Below are positions 24,214 to 39,200 of a stretch of DNA of 64,000 bases, piece by piece. Numbering within the stretch: the first letter of the stretch is position 1; each line of letters begins with the position of its first letter. The notes under the pieces are model-generated. The model had not been told where the DNA came from. It made no database searches and saw only the letters and a list, made by a program, of their open reading frames with translations. The translations under genes were made by a program, and so were the position numbers. The DNA is taken from the NCBI GenBank assembly GCA_036877525.1, contig JAZGTH010000011.1, positions 1,595,001 through 1,659,000 of the forward strand, read 5' to 3'. This DNA comes from Chromobotia macracanthus (lineage: Eukaryota; Chordata; Actinopteri; Cypriniformes; Botiidae).

Positions 24214-27200
24214 CTGGTAAAGAACAGGATTTAAAAATTCAACATTAAGAATTTAAATACACAAAACAAACTACTCAATCTCTGCACATTGTAAATGTAC
24301 ACATGTTGAAGGCAGGGAAGGCGCTTTTTTCCAGAAACATTTTTGTTATGCTGTTTGAAAGTCTACATATCCTGGCAGCAATTACTGAGTAAAGTGGTGT
24401 AAATGTATACACTCACACATAAATATACATAAATATACATGTATGTATGTATGTATATGTAACATCTCAAAAACTGCTTACCCTACCTTTAGTTTTCACA
24501 AGACAACAAACTGTCTTGGCTACAAAAATATTAACTTTTGCTTAAATTTTGTAAACAATCTCTTACCTGAGATGAAGCAATTCCATGATTAGGCAGGTTA
24601 ATCCCAATTACTGAATGACTTGGATATTGGGAATGAAAGCCACGGATCTCTCTGTAGTATTCAGACATAGGGGTTGCGTTTCCAGGATGAATCAACTGTA
24701 CACCTTGAGGAGACACCATCACAGAGCCTGGTGGGTGTCCTATTATCCTGCTGTCTGAATGAGGGGAGGGTGGCATCTTTATCTCCATTGCTTTTTGTGC
24801 ATCCCTCACAACCTGTGGAGCAGTCTTTACAACAGGGGAGGATTTAGAAGAACCAGATATGTGTGAAGGAGACTGCATTGCCTCTGGTGTTCGAGACTGG
24901 CGACTTTCAGCAACCCCTGGATGGTCAACCAAATGCTGATGCACAAGTAGCCTCACATCTCTGCTGTACTGATCTAAACGCAATGCACGGTGAGGCAGAC
25001 CTTTGTATTCAGGTTGTATTACCATGGTTTCTGCTTGTATCTGGGGTGCAGAAGCCCTACGAAGTCCTTGTGGAAGTATCTGCACATCATCATTGTTTGT
25101 CTCAGCAATCTGGCCACCAGCAGATGAACCTGCATGTGTCTTTAGTACCACATCTCTGATCACTGCAGGCTGGGGAGTAGTGGAGCGCTGCTGAGGTCCA
25201 GAACGAGGAGATAAGAGACTTTCTGAACGAATTCCATAACCTATTCCAGATAACGGATTATTGACTCTGACATCACCTTGGGACAAATGACCAATGGGTG
25301 CAGACTGGGTGACACTATGAGGTGGCATTATCACTGACTGCTCAGCATGATGTACATTTGACACATATTGAGATATAGGACCAGCTGATCCCAAAACAAC
25401 TGAGCTGCTAGGAGGGCAAACTTTTGGAAAGCTTGAAGCAGAATGTCCTGATGGCCTTGGAGAATGTGAATCCTGCTTAGGTTGTGTCATCACCCGTTCA
25501 TGCGAAGGACCTGGGCTTGAGATATGATTACCTGATAAAGAAGGGTGGTGTGGGCTCAAAACTGGGTTTACATTGAAGGTCTGCAATGGTTTTTTATCAG
25601 CTTTAAGTAAAACAGGCTCAGTTGCTCCATTTTTCTTAACATGCTGCTGGGTTGTAATTCCCTGACTATACCTCAGAAGTTGAGAATTGCCAGTGAACTG
25701 CTGGAAGGTTTTCACAGAACTTCCCTGCTGACCAGTGTTGTAGAATTTATCAGATTTTTCAGAGCTAGGGCTTTCATGATTTACTGAGGAAATAACAGGC
25801 TGAGCATTGTAGTTTGGGCCAGTTAATACAACCCCTGTGTGTCCATAACTTGTAGGTGTCTGTGATCCTTTTGGAGTAGAGGGCTGGGATGTTGGTTCTT
25901 GTTTTATTTGAGATTTTGATACAGACTGCTGAAACTCGATATCAACTGCACTGGCTGGTGGGATCTGACTAATTTTGGCAACAATACGCTGTGGTCCCTC
26001 AGTCTTCTGTCCAGAGTAACTCAATACAACCACACCCTCTGATGTATTTACCCTCAAACCACTACCTGACCCTGTGTTACAATGCGTGCTTTCAACACCA
26101 GGCCGTCCAATATTTCCTCCATCCTCAGACAGGGTATGTCCATGATACCTGCTGTTTTCATTCAAGCCTGAACGATACTTTTGCTTGGGTAAGGATACTC
26201 CAGAGCTACGGTTGCTTAGAGAGATATGAGGAGTATCTTCAAAATCAAAGGGCATAGGGATGCGACTAATGACTGAAGTAGCTGTAGAAGTTATAGCCAG
26301 TTTCTCCTTTAAAATCTGTTGAGTCTCACATTGTTGCAAAGCAGGTGGCTGTGGTGGTGCTGTACGGGGTATAAACTGGGTTATAGGGCTAGGTCTGTTT
26401 TCATGTAAAGAGGACTTTAAAGGCAATGCAGCCTCGACAGAGTTTTCATTATCAGACATCCGTGGTTCAGCTAATGTTGTTGTGAACTGTGTGGTCGGGA
26501 CTGCATTGCTGCTTGAAGCAGATACATACTTTGGCTCCATTAGAATCTTTCGCAGTGTACTGGAGCTAGGATCAATATCAGAAGCTTTGGTGTCAGGGGG
26601 CATAGGAGGATTTGCTGGAGATACACCCACTCCTGGTGTAGACAAAGCCATGCTAACTTGTGTTTTAGTTGAGATTCCCTTCTCCTCTGTCTTAATGTTC
26701 CACTCAGGTGGTGTGAGAGGAGTCTTTTCAGAGCATGCAGTTGAATTCAAGCATGTTGTGGGTGATGTAATGGCAGGTGCTACTGGGTCAGGAGACGGTT
26801 GTGTTCTTAAATAAGATGGACTGTTATTCCCAGAGTGAAAGGCAGATTCTTGAGGTTCAGGCTGGTCTACAGCAGGCTGCTCGGCCTCTTTTGGTGTGTC
26901 CAAAATTACTGTGGACGTAGACTCCTGTTTACATGCAGCTGCCATAGTGACTACAGCTGTGGCTGCTGATGATGCTGCTGCTTTGGGATTGACAGTTTGG
27001 ATCTCTTCTGGGATTGACTCTGGAAGTTTAACTGTAGTTGACTCAGGTTCCAACAATGTATCCTCAACTGTATCTAATTTTCTGCTGGAAGAAACCTTGC
27101 GACCTCTAGATTTCTTTGGTGTTTTTGGCCTTGCTCGCACTCCTTTTTTGACTGCTTCTGAAAATGGAGATTCTGATAATGAGGTTTCTGTGGCGCTTGC

Positions 27201-30200
27201 TTTTAAAGACTTCGATTCTGGAACTGAACCACTTTCTGATACAGGCTGCATAACAGTCTTTATTGTTAAGTCTGTGTCAGGTTCAATAACCTCATTTGCT
27301 ACAGGCAAAACCAGTGTCTCTGATGTAGGAAGGAGTGCTGCATATGTTGTTGGAGCAGAAAATCCATCTGCATCCCCTGATATGTCCTGAGCAGTAATGG
27401 AATCAATTGCAGCAGCCAGTTCAGTTTCACTTGCTGGATTGGCAGGCTTTTCTACCTCAGTTTCATCTACTGGTTGTACTTCAGCATGTGGTATTGAAGT
27501 AGGTGGTTCAGAACGTGGTTCTTTGTAAGGTACTGGAGGTTGTTCATCTGTAAGTCTGGAAATATTCTCCACAGCTCTTTCCAGTTCCATTTGACGGGCA
27601 AGTAATGCAGCCACAGGATCAGCTGGAGGCTCTGTTTCAGATAGAGGCTCTTCCTTTTTATCAGGACTATGAACATTTTCCTCTTTGGGGTACACTGAGG
27701 TATTTGGGTCCTCATTTTCTAATTGTGGGGATTTGGTCTTGTTCAAAGACGCCTCAAAGCTTACAACTTCACCAACAACTGAGTGAAGGGCATCTTTAAC
27801 TGCATCCACAGTAAGATTTACAAAGTTGACTGACTTATCTTCAGCTATTGTTTTTGTGTTCCGTGTTGATCTTGATGTCTTGAGGTTTACATTCTTGTCT
27901 AATGTCTGTGTTTTTTCTACAAGATTTATTTCTGTGTTATCTGTAGATTTTTCCTCAGCAGGATGCTCAAGTTCCTTTTCTCTTGCAGTGGTGTGCTGTT
28001 TGGTGTCTTGTGACAACTGTCCAACTTGCATTGAAATGACATCTTTGGGTTCATCTTGATGCTGTAGGGCAGTAGGCTCATCAATTTCTACTTTGTCTGA
28101 CTGAATGGGTCCTGGACTGCCTGACGTTTTGTCAAATTTCAATGATTTTCTGCTATGTCCTGCTCGAACAGGTGAGGAATGCACCTTCTGGGACCGTGGG
28201 GAGCGCCATGCCTCTGGTGTTTTAGGGACTTCACTACTGGCTGAGTCTTTATTGTCAGTGTCTTCACCCTCAGAACTTTTAGTTTGATCTGCCTTAACCG
28301 GTGACAGATCATCACCTCTTTTGCGGGTTTTGGGTGGACGACCTCTTTTTGAATTCCCAGGTGTGTTTACCATATGCTGTGTTGTAGCATCCTTATCACT
28401 ACTACGCTTACGAGTAGAACGGAGGGATTCTGTAGTCTCTTTTCCAGGTTGTTGAGGAGCTTCATCTTCATGAGGTGTTGCATACACCGATCGCACATTC
28501 CGTCGCTGTCGTGTTCTTCCATGGTTTATGTTTGAGTCATTGCTCTGCTCCAACTCTATAGCATGAACAGGAGATTTTGCTGAGCTCCTGGAATCAGCAA
28601 TGAGTTTTGTAGCATCTCCTCTGGGAGATGAAGATCTTTTTAGCTTTTCTCTGTCAATGCGTTCACTCTTTCGTGTAGCTTGTTTCTCAGTGATGACTTG
28701 AGGAGTTGGTGTTGGGGTTGGTGAGACAGTTTTTGCCTTTTTACTCTTCGGGTGTTTTCGTGGTGTTTGTGGTAGTTCAACTTCAGGTTCAGAGGCTGGC
28801 AACTCCATCTGAAGTGGGGATGCAACCTTGTGCAGAGAATCAATATCAGGTTCTGTTTTAGTTTCTGGAGGCTCCACAATCTCTTGAGCTTGGCTAGACT
28901 TTGGAAATAATTGAGAAGATGCTTGTATGGGTTCACATTCTGGCTCAATGTTACTTAATGATGCACCAGGAGTTAAAGGTTTAACATCAATATCCTGTTC
29001 CACAGTTACATTTAATGTTCTTCTTGACTCAGTCAGCTTCTCATTAGGTTCTTCAACTGTTACATCTTCCTTTGTCAATGTTTGAGGGGATGTGGCATTC
29101 ACTGAAACCTCCTCCAGGCTTACTAGTGGATGAGAAAATAATTGGGTATCTTCTGACTTCTCATCCATGACTACTGGAACATCTTTGTTCGTTAATGTAG
29201 GGGGCAAAAGTGGTGTATCACACTGCACAGAAGTCTCTGAGACTTTGGAGAGAGACACAGAGGACGTTGTAGTTGGAATCTGACTTGCTGACATCTCTTG
29301 GGAAATTTCTGATGCATTGAAAGGCCCAAGCACTTCCTCCAATATCTTTTCCTCCTCCATCTGATCAGATACACTGGCCTTTCCTGGCATAAGTGGCTGT
29401 TGGTTCTTATCTGTCTGCTGCTGTAGTTCCAAAAAGCGGCTATGAAAAAGTACTTTTGGCTCTTTGGAGAGGTCGGATACCCCCTCTACAGCCTGTTTCC
29501 CTTGATCATCACATGTAATGCTATCTCTACCAACTCTAACTTCAGGATCATTATTTTTGCGTTCAAGGTGTTGAAGCCGCCTTGAATCCTGCTCAAAGAT
29601 AGAGCTATGAAGGAAGCGAGATGCTAAAAGCTCTTGTCGCTCTTGTTCCTCAGGTTTGGCATCCTCCTTTTTATCATCAAGCTTTCCTTCAGAATCAGAC
29701 CGAATTTTCTTTTTGTACCAGGAAGGAATAGGTCTTGGGGAGGGTTCAGACTTCTCCTTGTCTGTGCTATTCCGAAAGCTTTTGAATTTTGAGTCATGAC
29801 CAAGAAAAGACCAATTTTCTTCTCTGGATGAAGACAGAGACTTGGCACGCTCAAGCAAGGCTTTGGTATCTGGCGTTATGGTCTTATCTAATGCAAATTC
29901 ATAGAACTTGTTCTTTTCAAGAGACTCAGAGGACTTTATGTCAGACAGCCTCTCCTCATGCTCTCTTTTGAAGGAGTTTGGCTTTAGTGAAACGTGCCTG
30001 TTGTCACCATCATCATCTGAGTCTGACTGAACCTCCCCAGGTTCCAATTCATGTACAGGACGTTTTCGTATACTTTCCCGCTTAACAATGCTGGTGGGGA
30101 AGCTCATTTCTCCTCTTAATGTGCTCTGCCTAATATTGCTCTCCCAAAACTCCTCATCGTGCACTGACGCTTTAACTTTCAAAAGCTCTGCATGGGGTGA

Positions 30201-33200
30201 AGACCCTTGACGTACTGAGTTACCAATATTGTATTTAGATACATCAAAGCGCAAGCCATTTTTCTCCATTACCACGGGTGAATGAGGTTCTTTAGCTACT
30301 ACTAACTGTGATGCATTTCTCTCCTCCTCAGCCAAAGGAGTCCCTTGAAGAGAAGCAAGTCCACTATCATCATTTATCTGCCTAAACTTCTGGTAACTGC
30401 TCTCTCTTTTAGAGTCAATTTCGAATTCAAATGCTCCTAACTTCTTTCGCTTACTTGGTGGTGAATCGCCAGTCACATCTTGGGGTGGTTTCCCAACCTC
30501 ATGCACAAGACTTCGACGTTCAAAGTCCTCTGCATCAGTGCTAGGCGTGCTTTCAGTCTTATCAGATTTATCACACTCTAGCAGTTGTTGCATGCGACGG
30601 TTTTGCTCCATTTGTTTTCTGCAGCTCTGCGAGTGATCAATGTCTGAGAGCAACCGTTCTTTAATTTCTGAATCTCTTGCTAGCCTTGTGGCGAGTAATT
30701 CATAGCCACTTAAGTGCTGCTGTTCCTGGTCTTTTAAAGATTCCATATCTGCACTGCCATCACCAGAGACTGCAAGACTGAAACTTGGTTGACTGTTAGC
30801 TCCAAAAGTGCCTGTCTTTTGATCAAGACCATCTAGGGGATCAATGGCTTCTTCAGTTGGTTCCCCAAGGCGAGACTGAAGATCTAGACTAAGACCTACT
30901 GACATACTATCCTCCACCTCTTCTTTTGTATTACTAATAGTAACCATCCTCTCTGGCTTAATTTTTTGCTCTCTCTTGTGAGTTTCTTTTCGTTGCATTT
31001 TTTTATCATAATCAATGTCTTTTGTCAAATGATCATCCATGATTCTTCTTAATTTGCCTTCATCTTCCTCCTGACTTATCTTTCTTAAACTATCAGTCTT
31101 TCCAGATGACTCCTCAAAACGCCTTTTTCGTGCAGCCAAGCGGTCTGCATCGACAGAACTTGTGTCAAAACCAGGATCTGTTTTAAAGTATTTTTTATTT
31201 TTTGCCTTGCTTTCTTTATCCACAACCTCAACTTGACTAGCTAGGCTTTTCTCTTTGAGAGGTTTTCCATGCTTGAAGAAATCTCTAGCTTGAGTATCTA
31301 TGCGAGAAGGCGTACTCTTTGGATCAATTGAGGGGGGTGTGGTTGGAGACCGCACAGAATCACTCACAACCTTTGTCTTTTGTTTCTCACTTTCTATTAA
31401 CTTCCCTTCCTTCTCTTTTACTCTTGTTAGCTGAACAACACAAGGTGGCAGATCAAGTTTTCCTTTTCCAGAGTAGTCTTTTTCTTTGATTAACGATTTG
31501 TTAGATTTACCACGCAAAGTTAAGCTAGCTTCTGGGCTATTGTCTCTGTCAAGCTCAAAGTCTGTCTCTGATGAAGGAACAGTGAGAGATGCCAGCTTTA
31601 ATTTCCTCAACTTCTGCTTCTCGATTCTGTCCTTGTCTCCTTTATCTTTACGCCCTGCACGTCTTTCTTTTTCTCCTCCGTTTCCACGCTCTGCCTCAAA
31701 GACTGATTTGTCTTTCTCTGATTTATCACCCCTACTGTGCCTTTCCAAACAAAGTTTGTCTGGCTTTTCAAAGCGTGGTGGAGAAATTGAGCTGCAGCTG
31801 CCACTTCGCTCAGATGAGCGACTGTAAACAAGATGCTCAGAGTCACTGGGTGGACGTTCAGAAAGAGATGGGGAGGCAGCAGGGCTGGCAGGGCGACGTG
31901 GATGGGATGGGCTTTGATTGTGCTCAACTGTTCGTCGACCATGGTCTCGTTCACGATCCGTTTCAAAGCGTTCTCTCTCTCTTTCACGTTCCCTTTGTAG
32001 ATAGCTGTATTTGCGAATATCCTGCTCATAAGGGTCTCGATAATCCCTGTATTCACGAGGGTCATCATAGTATCGCGGGTCATAGTAATCCCCCTGGTAA
32101 GGATCCCATTCCGAATAAAAATCTCGACCTCTGCCAGGGTATTTTCGCCGTAGATCCTCTGTGTAGGAGGCAGGTGTCCTCACATTCTCATAGTATGCTC
32201 GCTCAGCTGTGAAATCATGATATGGCGTCCGGCGCTCATCTCTGTGAAAGAAACAGAATATATGAGCAAATACAAAGACATTCATGATACCACACAATGA
32301 ACAGGTGCTAATTAACAACTCACCGTCGTTCAGAAATGATTTCATAGAAATCTCTTATATCCTGTCCAGATGCCTGCATTGAACGGTAGAAAGCCATCTG
32401 GCTTTCCTGGTTGGCAAAGTCAACCTACAAACAAGTCATATTAACAGTGTAAGACAAGTAAACAGCCAGTTTGTGTAGTCGTTCCATAGGACAATGGTAC
32501 TACGAATATTATCATACAGACCTTTATTTTATTTCCTCCAATTTTCCAACCTTTTGTTTCCTTGACAGCGGCCTGCGCATACTCTATATTATTATATAAG
32601 ATGAGGGCCATTCCCTTCAGTCGGTCAAACACAACCTGATAAATAATTTCAATATTAGAAGTTCAAAGAATTACTTTTTAAATAGAAGTATAGCAAATGT
32701 ACTTCACGCCAACAGTTATATTAAATTGCTGACAGAATAAGTACCTTTACAACATGTCCATAACGGCAAAAGTGTCTTGTGAGATACTGTTCGGTAATAT
32801 TTGAGGCCAGGCCATCCAGCCATACACATGTAGTTGGCATACTCTTGCCAAAACCAAGCTGCGGGTAAGAAAAATTAATATTAAATTAAAGGTTTTAATT
32901 TCAATAAACAGAATTTTAAAATGATTCTTAACATAGAAATTACTTAGAATCTCCAATGAGATTCTACTACCTGGGGTTTAACTATTAAAACTAATGAATA
33001 TAAAATAAGAAATTAACTCTAAACAACCACGTTTCAAATAATTTAAATAATATGATCTCATCCTCACCTTTAACCTGTTGTTGCCGAGATATTCACCATC
33101 CATTTTCTTGATTGCTTTGCAGACACTTGCTATGTCACAATACTGGAGGAAGGCATACTGTGGGGAGCCATTTACCTTTTTTATATCAATATCCTGGAAA

Positions 33201-36200
33201 AGACAAAACAAGTCAATAAATAAGTTGATAATATTGTGGCTTGTTTATGCAGAATCTTGCATGCTTTTTAACACAGAACCACTTACAACAATCTCTCCAA
33301 AACGCTGAAATATGTTAAGCAGGTCATGATAGGTTGTCGTTTTCTCCAAATTTCCAATGAATAATGTCCTCGTGGCTTTGGGGTGAAACTCGTCTATGCG
33401 TTCATCCAAAGGCCGAAACTCATTCTCGCTCTCTGTTTCTATTAAGCAAGAGATTAGAGAACCGCGGTGGGTTCACTGCCACCTCTAAACTTAACAACAA
33501 AAGAATTCTGTACAAAACATGGGAAACCAACCTGGGCCATGCCATGCAGTGACATCAATGTGCATCCCAAAAAACAGCTTCCCTTTAGAGGCATTTAGAG
33601 CTTTCTCCTGGTCCTCTTGCTGGCGAAAGAACACTAACCCATATCGTTCCTCCGAGGCACCATGGATCTGCACGGATGTTACCTTCCCATGCTTCTTAAA
33701 TTCATGGAAAAGGCCATCCTTCAGACTCGTATCTAAAATGGACAGACAAACATTTCAATTGCAAGATGGTGCTAAAATTGAAATTAAAGCACTACTGTTT
33801 TGTTGTTGGAAAAGTAAATCGGTACTTCATTTGACATGAACTCATGCAGCCCTCACCTGTTGAGCGCACAGGAAGGTTTTGCACTTTGATGCCAAAGCTT
33901 TTGCGAGGTTCTTCTTTGTCTAGTGAAGGTAGAGGTTGAGCAGACGGGGCAGGAACCGCTGTGGACTGGACAGAACGGGCTGGAGACCGATCACTGGAGC
34001 TGCTGCTGGAATCACTGCTGTTAGAGCAAAACATACACAAACACATCAGAAGAACCCCGGAGTGCCATGTTAATACAACTGTGTCTGTGTACAACATTGT
34101 GTATGAACAAGACAATCATTCAGTGGCATCATATTACCATCTGAAAGAGTAATTTAATATTATTAGCAATACAAATACTATTCACATTCGTTGAATAGTA
34201 CAGAAAAAAACCAACAAAACTGCTAAATATGCATTAATAATCATTAATGAGTAAACTTTGTATAATAATGACTTCAATATACAAATTATCCTACAAAAGG
34301 AAAAAAGTACAAATTAATATAGATATGTAATATAGAAATATATTAATATATTTTAACAGAGAGTTTTGAGAGAGATAGAGAGAGAGATCCCACAGTTAAG
34401 CAAGATCAATATGTATCCCAATACAATTGTAGTTTGTTTTCCCACCTCTGAGAGGCACTGTTGGCAAAAAAAAGAAAGAAACGCTGTCTGTCAGCAGTTA
34501 CGCAAAAAGTTACACCATCTTCCTTGGTTTTTGCAACTAAGCATTAGGAAAAATATGTAATTAAATAAAACATTCATCTACTCGCACACAAAAGAGGCCA
34601 GCAAACATGCTGCACTATCTGACACATTTGCAAATATCAGGTGAAATGTAAATACGACATGGGTGTTGGTTCCTGCCGAGTTCAAAGCAGTGAAAGTTTC
34701 CTACATAATAAAATATTCCTGAATAATAAAGACTGAGAAGAGTAAAAAGATACTGTGCTCCAGTTATACAAACCACTGCACAGAAAGCTGAAATGTGCCA
34801 TGAAAAGTCAAACCGTGTACATTTACTCAAAATGAGCGTACATATAACGGATTTGTTTGTTTTAATCACTGAAATCGTCCTGTTTTCAATGACTACACGT
34901 GTATGTTTGCTCCCTACATTAAGATTCCGGTTTGGGCATTACTGTACGGTGAATTCTCTCGACTCCGTCTCTTTTGTCTGCTGACTGCCCTCTCGTCCCC
35001 GCACTGCCCCTCGTTCCTCACTGGCTCCCGGAGCCGCTGGTGGGGGCCGGCCTATGGGAGCGGGCAGACAGCCAGCAGTGGCTAGAAATTTCCAGTTCCA
35101 ACTGGATCTCACGGAGGTGGGGGGAGCTGGAGTGGGCAGTGTGAAAATACACCAGCTGTTGTTCCTTAAAATTCCCCTACAGCATTTTGTCCTCGGAGCG
35201 CACAATGTGAGCATGAAGGAGACGTCCTCAGAAGGGCCTGTCCATTAAAACTGCAGACCTGATTCAGGAAACACACTCCACTTTTTAATGAATTCAACAG
35301 GACTGTATTATTTAGTTATAGTTCGAGGATACATTTCAAAACATCCATTAAATGTTAACAGACCCCGTCCACGAAATCAGTATTTTAAGTTTCTTTCAGG
35401 CGAGAGTCGTTTCCCAAACAATGTTGCGTTCCAGCTATTAACAAAAGACATCTGTGATTTAATGCACTGAATCGGGCAGGACCGGGATGTGTCGCTTTCA
35501 CCAAGATGGACTTCATCTATTGTCCGGATGGGTATTACGGAAGGTCATGTGAAATGTGTTAGCATCACAAACGTACTGAACAGACCTGAACCTGATAACA
35601 TTACGGATAGAATTAAGGCAATGAATTGTTTAAGATAAAGATCATATTAGATGCTGCTAACACAGCGGCTGATCTGAGCAGTGAAAGACTTCATAATGAA
35701 CCTGAACTAGCCAGTAAACGGAAATTTAGCTTTACGGTATTGCACAAAAGTAAAGAAGAATCTGTAGCTGCGTTGTGAGGAACATACTGAAGTTACAGAC
35801 ATTTCTATCCCGATGAGATTCGATTTCTTAATGGATCGAGTTAGAAAAAACAACAGTCAATAATTTGCTCTCCAAACAAGCTGTGTCAGAAAAAACAGAC
35901 ATTAACAAAACTAATGCTTTTGAGTTAATATTCAATGAATGAATTTTTATTAATTTTTATGTGGTGTCTGTTTTCAAGCATGCAGGGGTAAAACCGGTGT
36001 GAAGAACGGTTTTAATCTGAACTATGAACCTGAATCTTGGTGCATCTCAAACAGTTCTACCTTTAATGCTCAAACAAAATGTATAAATTAACAGCATAAA
36101 ACAGCATAAAACATGATTCCACAACAATGAAGATCTGATCTAAGACCTGCTGAGAGGCTCCTGACACACATATCTGCTGCACGGCATCTCAACATGAACT

Positions 36201-39200
36201 GACCTCAAGCTAAATCTACATTGGGTCATCAAAACGATTCACTCACTTCGACTGTCTCACGTTTTAAATCACATTGAATCACAGTGGTTTTAAATCACCT
36301 TTTAGAAAAGAAAGGACTCTTTAATGTTATGGTGACAACAGATCTTCACAAAGCAACTGTGAAATAATAACAAATATAAAATCTAAACTAATCAATGTCA
36401 TAAATATCTCCCTTTTAATATGCCATTACTAAATAATCACCAGTGCATTCAACTGGTTTTAGAAGTCCCATAAACAGTTAAATAAAAATAACCAGTGGGT
36501 AGTCAGCGGGTAGTTAATTGAGTAAAGATGTAGTGTAATACACTTTCATCTGCAGGTTGGCATTGTGGCAGAATTCACATGAAAATGAAGGAAAAAGAAA
36601 CTTGTAAGTAACTCTGTGGAAAATTAAAATGCACAACCAGACAGATGTGAGATGATTTGCAAGTGTCGGAATATCTATTGGACTACATATAAATGAATTA
36701 TTAAAAAATGGAAAGAGTACGACACAGCTATAAATCTTTCTAGCGCAGACCATCCCTTACATACTAAGTGACCGAGTGAGGAGGAGACTGGTGAGAGAGG
36801 CCACCAAGAGACCAATGACTGACGGAGTTACAAGCATCACTGGCAGAGATTGGAGAGACTGTGTACACGACAACAGTTGCCTGGGTACATCAGCAATTAA
36901 AAAAGAAAGCCAATTAAACAGACAAATTCACAAAGAAATAGATTCACATAACATTTCATACACTGTTATCCAGAACGGCAGAGTCTGTAAGCAGATCTAT
37001 GATCTGATGAGTTTTTTCAAATCAGAAACATCCCCAAACAGACCATCTCCACTGTGAAGCAGGTCCTAGAGGGCTTGTGAAAGTGAACGGTAAAATAAAT
37101 GCAGAAAAATACAGAGAAATTCCAGTGAAAGTTAGTGCTAGAATCTGCCAGACACCTGCAACATGAATGCTGGCTGTCCAATGAGACAATGACCACAAGT
37201 ATAAGTTCAACACTACAAAAAACAGCTTAAAAGCAACAAAATCCACATCTCAAGAATACACAGGTGGACGTGGAAAAGGCCTCATGATCTCAATGCATGA
37301 CCGGTGTCGCAAGGGAAATTACAGCCTGAGTCTAAGACTTCTACTAAACACTGATTTAAGGAGAATGAATACTTCTGTAAACTAGTATTTTGCATTTAAT
37401 AGCTATTGTGTTACAAAAGCCTAATTAAATCTTTTGTGATCTGATGATGTAAACTTTTCAGATGGCGAATATGTTTTAACAGAATATGCAACTTGCCAAT
37501 ATATATAAAAGTCAAAATGATCAAGCATTAAAGAAAAATCTCATTTTTAATATCAGAAAAAGCAAAATGGGACTAAAGTCAGAATGAATGTAGAATTTGA
37601 CTAGTTAATCTGCTATCAGTAACCATAGTTATGGAGCGTTTTAAACACCTAGGTGATCACCAACAGCACAGAAGGCAAGGCTGTCACACGTCATTACGTA
37701 AGCATGCGGCTCGAGTCCAAAGAACAAGGACTGATCGACTCAAGTGTTTCCTACATGTGGTCATGACATGCTAATCAAGCATTTGCAGGGGTTATCAATG
37801 TTTGAAGTTTAAAGTTCTGAAAGTCCTAAGCCTGTGAGACTTACAGCAAAAACACGTGCTTGAACTCCAGCATCACTAAATATATTGACTGTTTTAAGAG
37901 TTTTCTCTAATAAGCCACTGGTCTTCCATTGGCTGGAAAGCCGTGCATATATTTGCTGTTCAAGGTTGTTAATGAGACACATTAAGACTCTTACCTGTCA
38001 CTGCCACTGCTGCTGGTGCTGCTGACCGAGTCCGAACTAGATGAGCGACTGCGGGATCCCGAGCCACTGCGGGACCGGGCTGGCCGTGCAGCCTGACTCG
38101 CCAGCCTCTGTGGTGACGGGTTGCGTGACTGTGAAGAGTGCGGTGATCGACTGCGACTGTGTCGGTACGTCCTTTCTCCTCTTCTTCCTCGTTCCTCTCG
38201 GTATAAATCCCGATGGACCACACTGGCCAGAGTGAAAGATTCTCGGGCACGGGGCTCGTACCGAGTTTCTGAATTCTCGAAACGACTGGGACTTCGGCTT
38301 CGTGAACCGTAGTACACGATTCCTCCTGGTGTTGACGCTCCACTTCCTACTCCTGCTGTGGAACTCCCACTTCCACCAGCACCGCTGCTGGTCGAAACGC
38401 TCCCACCACCCGCTACACTGGCCCCGGAACTTCCTCCAATGCTTCCACTGGCAGAACTGGCACTCCCACTGGCCCCACTGAGGGCCCGGTCCCTAGAGTC
38501 TCTGTAATAATCGGCCTCGTAGTGGCGCTGTCGCTCAAAACTACCGCTGTTGCTGCTACGTTCATGGTGTCCATAGGCACTGTGATCGTAAGAGCGCTCC
38601 CGTCCATCCGCAGACCTATGTGATGAGGAAAGAAATGGAGGATGGGAAAGAAAAATGGAAAGAATGGAAATAATCTTACATTATTTTCTTAAGTGGGTCC
38701 CTGATAAATATATGAGTTTCAAGTGACATGCGTTAAAGAAGTGATTTAATCAAAACAGACTGCAAATGCATGTTGGAAAGATGTTGTCTTAGATTTTTTT
38801 CCTTTTTGCACTCACAAATGTTGATACCACATCAAAACAACTTCGGAGGAAAACATCAGTCTTTAATTTATTTGTAAATCATCTTGTTTTTACTTTAAAG
38901 CAATTTAAAGCTTATTCATTTTGCATTTCTAACTGAAACCATATTAAAAACACGGAAAAAATTATGCATGACAAAAGTCATGCATGCCACGGTCAGTCAC
39001 ATTACAAGTTACACAGGGTAAAGATTACTGAAGACTAATGGCATCCATTTTCTAGTACATTAAAATGACAAGAGCTTTTACTTTGTTTTCTAATGTATAA
39101 AGCTATTGTTTTTTTCCGTGAGAAACTGCAATCAGAGGCATGTAAAATTTAGAGGTTATAAATGCAGCGCATTTTATTATTCTGTGTCATTTATCCCTGA

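Noticed and set aside
26896..27390. 164-codon plus-strand frame opposite spen exon 11
   Set aside because: Antisense shadow of the Ser/Thr/Val-rich spen coding sequence.
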